Assembly: GCF_029784135.1 (NCBI RefSeq)
Contig: NC_073746.1
Location: forward strand, 177,637,788-177,701,787
From: Toxorhynchites rutilus septentrionalis
Lineage: Eukaryota > Arthropoda > Insecta > Diptera > Culicidae
DNA length: 64,000 nucleotides
Direction of reading: 5' to 3'
Shown here piece after piece: positions 33,906 through 43,994 of this stretch. The translations under genes and the position numbers were made by a program. The notes beneath the pieces are model-generated. The model saw only the letters and a program-made list of their open reading frames with translations, was not told where the DNA came from and did no database searches. The first letter of the stretch is position 1. The number at the start of each line of letters is the position of its first letter.

Positions 33906-34929
33906 GTAGGACTACATAATTTTTTTTTTAAATTTGTTGGTTTTACGTCGAATTTTCATAAATAACTCTTTAGTAAAAAGTTCCGGGGACACTGAAAAGG
34001 TTTAATGCCTTGCGTGGTTTTGTAGAACCATTTCGAGAAGCAACGATTCTTCTTGCATTTGAGAGAACGATACACTAATTGATCATATGTCGCAATTTGT
34101 TTCTTTATATCAATGCACGCATTGCACTGAGTATATAACGAGTCATCTTCCGTGTACTTTCGCCATTCAACAAGCATCAACCACGCTTCTCACAGATGCA
34201 TACAGTTGCAGCGATAAAAATGAAACATCGCGAGAATGACCGTTTGTGAAAAATCGTTTGTCGACTCTCGGTCAAAACCGTCAACAAACAGGGAGCTTGT
34301 TGCATCTGATCATAGACGATACGCACGAGAGCAAATACGACTAACAACTAAAAGTATCGAAGGTGTGCTATTCACATTAACAGAAAATGAACAAGTTCTA
34401 AGTTTTGCGCAACGAAAACAAGGAACACACCCAAAGCCAAACACTGATGGCTAGACGCGAACTATAATAATTTGCACTCCTCTCTTTTGTCGCCTGCTTT
34501 GCCATGAGTCGGATGATTGTGTTAACCTTTTTCCGTACAACATCGAGTCTTACTCGTGGTGTACTTGCATAACATAGGGCGCTAGAACGCTGAGCAGAGT
34601 AGTAAAGCCACTCGATGTGTGACGTATCAAATAATACGGGAAGGGGTTAATTGCAATGCCAGATGCACTTCAAGTGAAATATTCGCTAGCGTTCACAGCT
34701 CAAGAGAAACACAAAACACCAAACGAGCAGAATAAGCGACCTTTGTTGTTTCGGGCACAGAAAGATTCTGAGAATTTTCCTCAGAGAAGATGCAATACAT
34801 ATACGCTAGCGACAGCTTACTTACTATGTAAGGGTGGAGTTTACTTCGCAAATATTCTCTTTTCGCTATCCCCCTTCGTTGTTTCCATTCTAGCGGCTGC
34901 ATAAGTTGTCTGTTATTGACATCTCTGTT
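33906..34929. repeat. Repeat-derived region, inverted relative of 31.7-31.9 kb
   Basis: About 34760-34920 is the reverse complement of 31725-31900, including 'cgctagcg' and 'gaggaaaatt'. 34133-34180 includes 'gagtatataacgagtcatc' upstream of 'cattcaacaagc', resembling a TATA/Inr promoter. No frame is convincing. Confidence 0.4.
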
Positions 34930-36130
34930 CGGGAAAGCACAATTCCATACTTTTTGGCAATTTTCTTGATGACATTGTCAATGTGAGTGTTGAACTTGAG
35001 TGTCATCAATAATCACGCCAAGATATTTAATTTCCCGAATGCGATCAATAGTCTCATCATCAATTACAATAGAGGCGTTTTCATTAGAACGATTTCGCGA
35101 GATTACCATATTTTTAGTTTTACTTATGTTCAATTTTAACTGTATATGCTTCAACCATCTACTTAACGAATGTAAATCTCCATTCAAATGTAGCACGACC
35201 TGATTCAAATCATTAGCTGCAATAAATAACACAGTATCATCTGCAAAAAGATTGATGTTACAAAATCGTAAAACTCGTCGTGTCATTGATATACATAATA
35301 AATAAAATGGGCCCTAATAAACTTCCCTGAGGTACTCAAAGATTATTCCCTACGGGACTGCATTTTTTTTCCAAAATATATATTTTTATTAAGGCGCAAA
35401 TGGCGTCAGCCTAACGGGGCCGGGAGTTCAATATTAGGGACTGGCAATGATATCATTAAAAATAGTCCATTGAGTCCTGTCATACAAATAGCTTTCAAAC
35501 CATTCATATGCAGTACTCGTAATTCCAAAGCGCTTTATCGTGCTCAACAACAAGGGCCTAGAAATTGTCTCGAAAGCGCGTTTAAGATCCAAGAAAACAG
35601 CAATGATGGTATCTTTACATTTTAAATTCTCTTTCCATTTTGCTAACACCAAGTTCAATGCATTCACAGGAATGACCATCCCGATATTCCAATTGTTCTG
35701 GTATTAGCGAAGCGTTAAGATTTAAATATTCTAACAGCTGGCCTTTAACAACTTGTTCCAATATTTTCTCTAATGTGTGCAACATGTTGATGGGACGAAA
35801 GTCTTCGGCTTTAATCGTTCCAGCAACCTTTTGAATAGAAACTATTAGGGATTCTTTCCACGCTAGAGGCACATGTCCAGTTAGTAACGATTTATTAATG
35901 AGGTCCAGCAAGATGTAATCAATAACATGAAAGCAATCTTGAATAACTCTAGCATTAACGATATCTACTCCAGCCGGTTTTCCTAAAGAAAAGCTAATAG
36001 TCCTAAGTTCGTTTAATGTAATAGGGTGAAAACTTTCAAATCTACACTTAATATTAACCGGCTGTTTTATTTCATCAGGTTTATCGATCAATTTCTGAAA
36101 ATATGGATCTACAACAAAATTATTCAGTTG
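34930..36130 (-). pseudogene. Non-LTR reverse transcriptase, inverted 5' part
   Basis: In three overlapping frames: fingers ('KPAGVDIVNARVI', 'WKESLIVSIQKVAG', 'FRPINMLHTLEKI'), then 'AVFLDLKRAFETISR' and palm 'FADDTVLFI' and 'IKYLGVIIDD', ending at 'HIDNVIKKIAKKYG' near 34940. The style is L2/CR1/Jockey group. About 35345-35432 is replaced by a foreign insert. The downstream RT part lies on the opposite strand at 36474-36890. Confidence 0.85.
35345..35432. mobile_element. Short 3'-tail fragment of another retrotransposon
   Basis: T-run followed by 'ttattaaggcgcaaatggcgtcagcctaacggggccgggag', interrupting the RT between 'MGPNKLP(EG)' and the 'FNDIIASP' frames. It looks like a very short 3' end of a LINE with its tail. 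No duplication resolved. Confidence 0.45.
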
Positions 36131-36473
36131 ATTTTCAATCGTTCAACTTGGAAGCGTATCTGCTTCAACACTCATGACTAAATTCAATACTGCTGGAAGG
36201 GTACACAGTCTCACAGTGAGAAAGTAGGTTACCCCACAGGAAAAATATTGTTTATCGAAAGTTCCCCACTGAGTTTTATGTTTTTAATGAATGCCCGTTC
36301 ATCACAAATAATACCACTGGTAATTCATTCTTGTTTAAATTGCAATTAAAATTTCATTAAAAACCCTCTCTACGAGTTCGGTCGCATCCTTACCGGTGCG
36401 CTTGGAGGAGAATTCTGATGGCATAATTTATTGACGGGAGAATTATGAAGCTGAAAATCATCATATCTCGACC

Positions 36474-36890
36474 CAAAGTACTACATGAATCTCTTGACGT
36501 GCCAGGATCTTTGTCTGGACATAACAATACTGACCTTTGAAAGTAGAATCACGATCTACAAGGCACTGATCGCTGCACATTTTGATTATTGTGACTCTGT
36601 GTTATTTCTCGTAAATAAGAGGCAAAGGCAAAGAATGCAAATTGTGCAAAACCAGGCGATGCGCCTGATACTGAGATGTGATCGACTAACTCCACGGAGA
36701 TTTATGCTCGAATGCCTGCAACAGATGTCAGTGGGACAGCGTATTAAATATTGCACGCTTACGTTCGTATATAAGATGACTAACGGTATGACATCGGATT
36801 ATCTACAAAACACGATAACGGATGGAAGAGATATGCATCGATATCATACAAGACAAGCAAGTGACCTCAGAACCATGAACTTTTGAATGT
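36474..36890 (+). pseudogene. Non-LTR reverse transcriptase, 3' part
   Basis: Encodes the RT thumb/C-terminus: 'LTFESRITIYKALIAAHFDYC', 'QNQAMRLILRCDR', 'LTFVYKMTNGM', 'RYHTRQASDLR'. It starts where the minus-strand piece at 34930-36130 ends in protein terms, so both are one element with an inversion. Open for 133 codons but lacks catalytic motifs. Confidence 0.85.
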
Positions 36891-36941
36891 CGTGTACCCA
36901 AAACTCACTTCTTTACAAAGCGTATCGACTGTACAACACAT

Positions 36942-37053
36942 TGGGCCTGGTGGAAACGAAATAAACGGCACGCCATTGAACTACGTTTTACGAGTTAGTG
37001 AAGTGTCGAAGATAATAATGTGTTTTCAGGCAGAATGAGCACTTTTCAAATAA
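36942..37053 (+). repeat. Outer palindrome arm, left
   Basis: 'gaaacgaaataaacggcacg', 'ccattgaactacgttttacg' and 'aggcagaatgagcacttttc' are inverted at 41332-41462. The two arms enclose the H2A-bearing elements. Confidence 0.8.
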
Positions 37054-37056
37054 AAA

Positions 37057-37512
37057 ATCATTAATGAAAATTAACTTCTTCGTATCAAACTGGTATTCAA
37101 TGTGAGTGGAAAACTTTGTTTTCTTCATGTGATATAATAATCTCATACAAAAATTTCATTTGAAGATAATTTGATATTATAATGATAACTTTAGTTAGAA
37201 ACTAATCTCGTATTCAGATGTCGACACCGTACCGTTGTCATCGCGAATACGTTTCATTCCGGGCCTGATTCTCGAATACACTACGAATACACTTCACGGT
37301 GGAAACGGAATGAAACGTATTCGCGATGACAACGGTACAGTGTCGACATCTGGATACGAGATTAGTTTCCCACTAAATTTTATCATTATAATATCAAATT
37401 ATCTTCAGATGAAATTTTTGTATGAGATTATTATATCACAAGAAGAAAACAAAAGTTTTCCACTCACATTGAATACCAGTTTCATACGAAGAGGTTAATT
37501 TTCATTAATGAT
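37057..37512 (+). mobile_element. Near-perfect palindromic MITE M, copy 1
   Basis: Inverted arms of about 220 bp begin TTAATGAAAATTAAC and meet near 37265-37320. The short central segment contains 'gggcctgattctcgaata'. The second copy at 38398-38853 is essentially identical. No coding sequence: the in-frame stretch at 37235-37498 is a palindrome shadow. Confidence 0.8.
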
Positions 37513-37515
37513 TTT

Positions 37516-38393
37516 GACGTAGGACTACGTCTAACCGGAAGATATAGGGGGTGAAATGGAAATCTAGGCACTGAACAAGTAGGAAAAAATGCAAGATTTG
37601 GAACGCTTATAACTCGAGCATTTCTCAATAGATCGCAAAGGTTTTTGCATCAATAGATAGGAAATATATCTACACATCTATCATAACGAATAACATTTCA
37701 TTTTTCTTGAGATAAATAATTGAATAATTGTGAAATATCAAGCATTGTCAAAATGCACTATGTGCCCATTTTTGATTGGTCCATTTTGTGCTCCTCAAAT
37801 CGTACCGACCAAAACGGGCAACCAGAGCAGCAGCGAAAAAGAATGAAGCACGATTGGAAAGGAAAAAGAAAAAAATGAACGAAACATTGGTCGCAGTCTC
37901 ACACATGCGTAATTCTCGAGCCAGCCAGTCAGCTTAAAAATCCCCGCTCCGCTGCCGTAACGATCATTCTCATTCAAACCGTACACCACATCGGTTCGCA
38001 TCACAACACATCAACAAACCAACCCAAGCAGCCATGTCTGGACATGGTAAAGGAGGAAAAGTGAAGGGAAAGCTAAAAAACCCGCTCGAACCGTGTTGAT
38101 CTGGAGTTCCCCGCAAGGGTAGCTAGGCCGAGCGCGTTAGTACCAGTGTAGTGCATTTTGACAATGCTTGATATTTCACAATTATTCAATTATTTATCTC
38201 AAGAAAAATGAAATGTTATTCGTTATGATAGATGTGTAGATATATTTCCTATCTATTGATGCAAAAACCTTTGCGATCTATTGAGAAATGCTCGAGTTAT
38301 AAGCGTTCCAAATCTTGCATTTTTTCCTACTTGTTCAGTGCCTAGATTTCCATTTCACCCCCTATATCTTCCGGTTAGACGTAGTCCTACGTC
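37516..38393 (+). mobile_element. TIR element carrying a truncated H2A gene
   Basis: Palindromic ends GACGTAG-GA-CTACGTC at 37516-37531 and 38378-38393. The inverted arms are about 243 bp (37516-37758, 38149-38393). The centre holds a histone-like promoter region and the first half of an H2A pseudogene, cut at 38150. Shares 37057-38150 with 38398-39491 at a 1341-bp period. Confidence 0.85.
38034..38150 (+). pseudogene. H2A: Histone H2A pseudogene, 5' fragment
   Basis: ATG at 38034 begins MSGHGKGGKVKGK, close to canonical H2A, then shifts frame. 'SNRVDLEFP' and 'RKGS*AERV' follow with the intervening VGRIHRLL segment missing. It ends at 38150 against the inverted arm of the element. Identical to the start of the copy at 39375. 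Confidence 0.9.
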
Positions 38394-38397
38394 AAAA

Positions 38398-38853
38398 TCA
38401 TTAATGAAAATTAACCTCTTCGTATGAAACTGGTATTCAATGTGAGTGGAAAACTTTTGTTTTCTTCATGTGATATAATAATCTCATACAAAAATTTCAT
38501 TTGAAGATAATTTGATATTATAATGATAACTTTAGTTAGAAACTAATCTCGTATTCAGATGTCGACACCGTACCGTTGTCATCGCGAATACGTTTCATTC
38601 CGGGCCTGATTCTCGAATACACTACGAATACACTTCACGGTGGAAACGGAATGAAACGTATTCGCGATGACAACGGTACAGTGTCGACATCTGGATACGA
38701 GATTAGTTTCCCACTAAATTTTATCATTATAATATCAAATTATCTTCAGATGAAATTTTTGTATGAGATTATTATATCACAAGAAGAAAACAAAAGTTTT
38801 CCACTCACATTGAATACCAGTTTCATACGAAGAGGTTAATTTTCATTAATGAT
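38398..38853 (+). mobile_element. Palindromic MITE M, copy 2
   Basis: Duplicate of 37057-37512, part of the 1341-bp tandem duplication, and directly next to the second H2A element. Confidence 0.8.
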
Positions 38854-39374
38854 TTTGACGTAGGACTACGTCTAACCGGAAGATATAGGGGGTGAAATGG
38901 AAATCTAGGCACTGAACAAGTAGGAAAAAATGCAAGATTTGGAACGCTTATAACTCGAGCATTTCTCAATAGATCGCAAAGGTTTTTGCATCAATAGATA
39001 GGAAATATATCTACACATCTATCATAACGAATAACATTTCATTTTTCTTGAGATAAATAATTGAATAATTGTGAAATATCAAGCATTGTCAAAATGCACT
39101 ATGTGCCCATTTTTGATTGGTCCATTTTGTGCTCCTCAAATCGTACCGACCAAAACGGGCAACCAGAGCAGCAGCGAAAAAGAATGAAGCACGATTGGAA
39201 AGGAAAAAGAAAAAAATGAACGAAACATTGGTCGCAGTCTCACACATGCGTAATTCTCGAGCCAGCCAGTCAGCTTAAAAATCCCCGCTCCGCTGCCGTA
39301 ACGATCATTCTCATTCAAACCGTACACCACATCGGTTCGCATCACAACACATCAACAAACCAACCCAAGCAGCC

Positions 39375-39748
39375 ATGTCTGGACATGGTAAAGGAGGAAA
39401 AGTGAAGGGAAAGCTAAAAAACCCGCTCGAACCGTGTTGATCTGGAGTTCCCCGCAAGGGTAGCTAGGCCGAGCGCGTTAGTACCAGTGTACCAGTCCAC
39501 CTAGCCGGCGTTATATAGTTTCGGCCGCCGAAGTGATCGAGTTAGCTGGCAAAACTGCTCGCGACGATAACAAAACCCGCATTCGGAACAGAATACATTC
39601 GGTTCGGTGGACATCAAGACAACAGGCGGTTGCAGCGAGTGGCGAGTGGCAAACGCAATCGCAAAACGGCTTCAGGTAGCAGAAGAAAAAAGTTTGTTCT
39701 TTATACAAACTGCTTTGATGGCAAATCCAGAACAAGGCGGCATCGAGG
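39375..39748 (+). pseudogene. H2A: Histone H2A pseudogene 1
   Basis: Recognisable segments: MSGHGKGGKVKGK at the start, then 'SNRVDLEFP', 'AERV', and after a frame change 'EVIELAGKTARDDNKTRI', matching the H2A helix region and docking start. An eight-residue deletion (VGRIHRLL), a stop and frameshifts disable it. Beyond 'KTRI' similarity fades, but the distance from ATG to the stem-loop (about 385 bp) equals that of a normal intronless H2A gene. Upstream (39280-39372) is an A/C-rich leader with 'cttaaaaatcc' and 'atcattctcattcaaacc', like a histone promoter. Confidence 0.88.
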
Positions 39749-39759
39749 GCGTTCGAAAT

Positions 39760-39775
39760 GGTTTTTTTCAAAACC
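39760..39775 (+). other. Histone mRNA 3' stem-loop, variant
   Basis: GGTTTTTTTCAAAACC: six-pair stem and four-base loop, flanked 3' by ACGA. It matches the metazoan replication-dependent histone 3' stem-loop form GGYYYTTYTCARRRCC. Confidence 0.7.
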
Positions 39776-40025
39776 ACGAGTACTAAGTTTTCTAAATTGG
39801 AACCATTCCATAAAACAAGGCGCTTTTCAAGGCCATTAAACCTTCCAAAAAAGAGTTTAGGAAATACAGTTCAATGCTTTCTAAAACAATATCCAAAATA
39901 ATAATAAAACACAAATTGATTTTTTCATAATTTGTTTGCCAGGATATGATGAGTATGTGAATTTGGCAGTTGTTCTGAGCTTATTGATTTTCACCAATTC
40001 TTAAATTGCTTCTAGATTGAAAGTA

Positions 40026-40252
40026 CAGTAATTTACACTTATATCGACATTTAGCTAATTGGACGGACCTGTAATGCGACATATTTAGTTGGACATTTTT
40101 GTAAACATAGAGTTCGGGGTCCAAATTATGACCCCACATTGAAAGTCGACACTGTACCACTGTCATCGCAAATGTTCAATTACAGGTTAAAATTACCTCC
40201 AATCCGATACTGAGTGGTGGTAATGCGACATGCCATTGAATGTAATTTACTG
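40026..40252 (+). mobile_element. TA-flanked MITE inside E5
   Basis: TIRs CAGTAATTTACACT / AATGTAATTTACTG with TA at 40024-40025 and 40253-40254. 227 bp. A partial relic of its right half sits at about 40975-41000 inside H2A copy 2. The same insertion is present in the inverted copy (about 59864-60090), so it predates the duplication of E5/E6. Confidence 0.75.
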
Positions 40253-40460
40253 TAAAATATGTCACAAGCTGGATGGGAAGAAATTTTCCAACTGTGAAAG
40301 CTGTGGCGAGTGGCAAATGCAATCGCTAAACAGAAAGGTTTAGCCGAACAAGATGGGGATATCGAGTGATAACAAAACAATAAACTCTTTAGATTGAAAT
40401 TAATTTTGTGATCCTGAAAAGGACCCTTTTTAGCCTGCATGTGAATCCAACGAGCGAACA
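40253..40460 (+). pseudogene. 3' remnant of an H2A-type unit
   Basis: Shares 'cacaagctggatgggaagaa', 'ttttccaactgtgaaagctg' and 'tggcgagtggcaaa' with the end of H2A copy 2 (40990-41060), and ends near a degraded stem-loop-like 'ggaccctttttagcc'. The protein meaning of this shared block is unclear. Confidence 0.45.
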
Positions 40461-40579
40461 AATCGTAATGAATGTATTTTTTTGCCATCGCTCCCTTTTA
40501 ACGCTCATTCGTTCGTCTCGTTGGACTCGCCCTTCTGGCTGAGTCTGCCGATTTGTCTCTATCCTGTGAGTGTGTACCG

Positions 40580-41132
40580 CTAGAGTATAAAACACGAGGA
40601 CCCCAAAAAAATATCTCATTTTCTTTCAAACCGTAAACCCGTGTGGTTGTACGGCATCAGCATCGTGGACGTAACAAAGGAGGACAAGTTAAGGGAAAGG
40701 CAAAGTCTCACTCGAACCGTGCAGGTCTCCAGTTCCCTGTTGGTCGCATTCACTAATTGCTCCGCAAGGGTAACTAGGCCGAACGGGTTGGTCCCGGAGC
40801 ACCAGTATACCTAACAGCGATTATAGAGTTTCGGCCGTCGGAGTGCTCGAGTTGGCTTGCAAAGCTGCTCACGACAATCAGAAAACCCGCATCAAGAACA
40901 GAGCAGCTTCGGTTCGGCGCTCATCAAGGCAACAATTAGTTTCAGTGAGTGGCAAAGTGTTTCTCCGGCACGTCGCATTAAATGTAATTTACTGAACAAC
41001 ATGTCACAAGCTGGATGGGAAGAAATTTTCCAACTGTGAAAGCTGTGGCGAGTGGCAAACGCAATAGGCAAACAGGAAGGTTTAACCCAACAAGATGGGA
41101 ATATCGAGTGATAACAAAAACACAACACCAAT
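40580..41132 (+). pseudogene. H2A: Histone H2A pseudogene 2 with promoter
   Basis: A TATA element 'gtataaaac' (about 40583) precedes a leader. The start codon is lost, but from 40664 the frame reads [20 protein letters not shown] followed by [10 protein letters not shown] and a stop, an almost unchanged H2A N-terminus. Further on come 'LLRKGN*AERVGPGAPVYLTA' and, shifted, the ELA..AA helix region and 'KTRI'. Better preserved N-terminally than copy 1. The region after KTRI includes part of a MITE. Non-functional. Confidence 0.9.
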
Positions 41133-41148
41133 GGTTCTTTTCAGAACC
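41133..41148 (+). other. Histone mRNA 3' stem-loop, canonical form
   Basis: GGTTCTTTTCAGAACC with 5' 'accaat' and 3' 'atca', agreeing with the canonical histone 3' stem-loop consensus at every constrained position. It lies downstream of H2A pseudogene 2 where a real H2A gene would have it. Confidence 0.85.
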
Positions 41149-41296
41149 ATCAACATATTCATAAAGAGTAAACAGTAAACTAATCCATTTTTCAGGTAGA
41201 TAGGTAGGTATTCACGTAGGAGAAGAAAATAAAACAATATATTTAAAATATATATTTAACAAAAGCTGTCCCCTTTGTATAGTCCTACGTCACTCC

Positions 41297-41317
41297 GGTT
41301 ATGTCCCCGACATTACC
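41297..41317 (+). other. Terminal hairpin of E5 (variant sequence)
   Basis: GGTTATGTC pairs with GACATTACC across a 3-nt loop (one mismatch). The sequence differs from the GGTTATAT/ATATAACC hairpins of E1-E4 but the foldback is kept. Confidence 0.55.
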
Positions 41318-41331
41318 CACCCGTCTTTTTT

Positions 41332-41462
41332 TATTTGAAAAGTGCTCATTCTGCCTGAAAAATCATCCTCATCTTCGCTTCACTAACTCGTAAAACGTAG
41401 TTCAATGGCGTGCCGTTTATTTCGTTTTCACCGTGAAGTGTATTCGAGAATCAGGCCCATTA
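41332..41462 (-). repeat. Outer palindrome arm, right
   Basis: Inverted relative of 36942-37053. Ends with 'cgagaatcaggccca', also part of the MITE M centre. Confidence 0.8.
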
Positions 41463-43397
41463 CCAAATGATGCAAAGACAGCAGCTAGCCTTCGAACGCT
41501 TCGTAGTATTTGTAAAGAGTTTTTGAAGTATGATTTATGTGTTTAACCCAGTATAACATCAATGTTACCCATTGTTAGTATGTAAGTTAACGAAGTTATA
41601 ACGAAAATTTGTGTTTCTTATTTTAAGACTATTATGATGATGGTACGTTATATGTTCGTTTGATTTTACATTTTTTTTCTCAATTAGTCGTAGACTTCAA
41701 TTTAATTTAAACAATAGTTTGAGCCCGCGCGCGTTGGAGCACATAGAGAAGCATGAGGTTGAACATAATAACATAAGCAAAAGCAGTTTTCTGCGAATAA
41801 AATAAAAGCATTCCAAGGGGTACAATGTGGAAACCGGAGTGAAGCTAGGGATAGCTCAACCGGAATACTCGTAAATTCATCTCTTCAACAGATAATTTTA
41901 ACAAGATTTTTCTGTGTTGTGGTGGATCTCATTGCAGATTCAGTTTGATACGTTATACCCTAGGTTGAATGAAGGGCCTGAAGTATCGGCTGGAAGGTTT
42001 GCTCAGCTGTCTGGTCTCGAAAACGATCGCATTAGTAGAACTTTGTCGGGTATCTAGTGAAGCGGGAATTCCTTTGTAAATTCAAGACTAATGCTGACAT
42101 AGGTATTGGGTTCAATTCCCGATCGGTCTAGGGTCTTCCCGGGTTGGAAATTCTCTTGCCATGCCATGAAATAAATACGTTTAGATAATGGCTTAAATTG
42201 TTCTTGCGTTTAGTAATTTATGTCTGCAAGATAATCAGTCCGTTTTCTTGTTCAATTTAATTTGCTAACTGGTTAGTTGATTAGAGATTAGCTAGGATAT
42301 GATATTTTTTCAGATTAGCTCTTGTTCAGATCTCTGCAGAATTCCTTCAAAGCTTCAACTTTTTGAGTGTGCAGTGTGGAGGAGAGGGTAAAGTTTTCAA
42401 GCTGCCCGAAAGATGGCAAAATTGTACAACAAAATGGTGCATATATTATCGAATATACGTATTCTATCAATTGTTTTTGCAACATTTTATTCCATAATTC
42501 TGTAAACCTACAAAACTCTCTTGAGATACTCTTGATTTTTTATAGGAATCGAATCGTACTTTGGGGACAACACAATAGTTTATGGAACAATTTTAATTTG
42601 AACTTTACCACAACCCTGATGAAGCTTAATACAAAACCACACTCAACTGATATCAAGACACTTCGTGTCATCTCTCAGGTATAGTCAGCATAAGTTTTGA
42701 ATTTGTTCAATTACAAAGCAATTAACCCTTGGAAGCAATTAAACTTCCACTACTGCATAATACAAACGAGGAAGGAAATTAACAGAAACTCGCTAACGCA
42801 CAGTTATTCCGCATTGATGAACGTTGACGAAGAACAGATTAAACTTTATCTTCGCATGGTCAACAGGTTGTCACCACGGTGCGAACTCTCGAACAAGATT
42901 TGTTCACCCCGATTTTCCCCGTCTCCACAAACCGCACGATTTAGATGAAATCATTTCGTCGTTAATTAGACCGCACCTTCGAAGTGTGTGTGCAGCAGGG
43001 CGGTAGTGCAAGGATGCGAGAGAGTCTCAATCTTGGTCATAAATAAGGTGTGGAACTGCGAATCACAGAGAAGATGAACAATTCGTGGAATTGCAGAAAA
43101 TTTGTGTTCCGATGATGGATGCGCCTTATCAGGGAAGGATGGTTGTTATGATAAAGTGTGTATGCGACATTCATGATTGAGCAACTCGATCGTTATTGAC
43201 AATAATAATTCTCAAATTACATATGAGAGTAGCTTCTTAATTTACAATGGTTCTCATCGTAAAGCTCACTACTACAGTCTGTCCTTCTAAAAGACCACCC
43301 TGATTCTATTTCGTTGCAACACAAATATGTAGAATTTCAACAAGATACATTCATACATTTTAGAATGCTTAGAATAAAAAATATGTAATGTCAATTT
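41463..43397. other. Intergenic with SINE relic at about 42050-42185
   Basis: 'tgggttcaattcccgatcgg' (B box) followed by 'ggttggaaattctcttg' is a tRNA-SINE relic near 42108-42165. The remainder, including frames at 42367-42948, has no motif I recognise. Confidence 0.45.
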
Positions 43398-43411
43398 CGT
43401 CCAAAAGAGTT

Positions 43412-43677
43412 TTTTTTTTTTATCTTCGCTTATTTTTCGTCGGCCTATTTCCGCCACTTAAGTGCCAATCACCGACATCAGGGAGGCGACTCCACCTGTT
43501 CCTACCTATCAGACTCAACAACTCATGAGCCGGGCCAACTTCTTTTACTTCCGCTCCGAAGGAAGACGTAACCAGAGATTTTTCGCCTCAGAAAATCCCA
43601 ACGACGCCAGCTGGGATTGAACCCAGGCCGATCGGATTGTGAGGCTGTTACGCTAACCATACAACCACTGGCGCCGT
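43412..43677 (-). mobile_element. tRNA-derived SINE, copy 1, with 14-bp duplication
   Basis: Antisense, with a T run at the left. Reversed, it has A-box-like 'tggttagcgtaacag', B box 'gggttcaatccc' and a body including 'gaggcgaaaaatctctgg'. Target duplication cgtccaaaagagtt at 43398-43411 and 43678-43691. Nearly identical to 58685-58950. Confidence 0.95.
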
Positions 43678-43994
43678 CGTCCAAAAGAGTTGTTTGTTTA
43701 TTTATTTATGTGCCTCAATATGATAATTTCAGTTGTCCAGTTTCCATGAGACCATTTCAAAATTCATAAGTATTATCAATGGAAAATTCAAAAATATCGG
43801 CTGATTTACATGTCAATAATTGGAAACCTTGCCATTTCGGATAATAACCTGGAAAATTGGTGTTGGAATACTACATACCAAATTCTGCTGAACATATTTC
43901 TCGATATTTTTCCATGCTCGGCGAATGATTAAAAATAGGTTAAAGCCGACTGAAATAAATCAATTTTTTCCATGCATACGAAATTGCGACCTTG

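Larger units (their letters stand above)
38857..41326 (+). mobile_element. Hairpin-ended element E5 carrying H2A gene copies
   Basis: Left end: palindrome (38857-38872) and subfamily-1 block. Right end: 'tagtcctacgtcactccgg' and a hairpin (41297-41317). Inside are an H2A pseudogene with stem-loop (39375-39775), a MITE (40026-40252), H2A-flank sequence, and a second H2A pseudogene with TATA region and stem-loop (40580-41148). A near-identical inverted copy is at 58507-61261. No transposase is visible. Confidence 0.8.

Noticed and set aside
34656..34904. 82-residue frame as a gene
   Set aside because: It lies in a repeat whose inverted relative is at 31.7-31.9 kb, and an antisense frame of similar length overlaps it.
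39375..39748. Functional histone H2A gene
   Set aside because: Deletion of VGRIHRLL, stops and frameshifts; the same lesions are found in the inverted copy.
40900..40945. Resemblance of 'ALIKATI' frame to the H2A.Z C-terminal region
   Set aside because: Only seven residues, no continuation, and the N-terminus is canonical H2A; likely coincidence.
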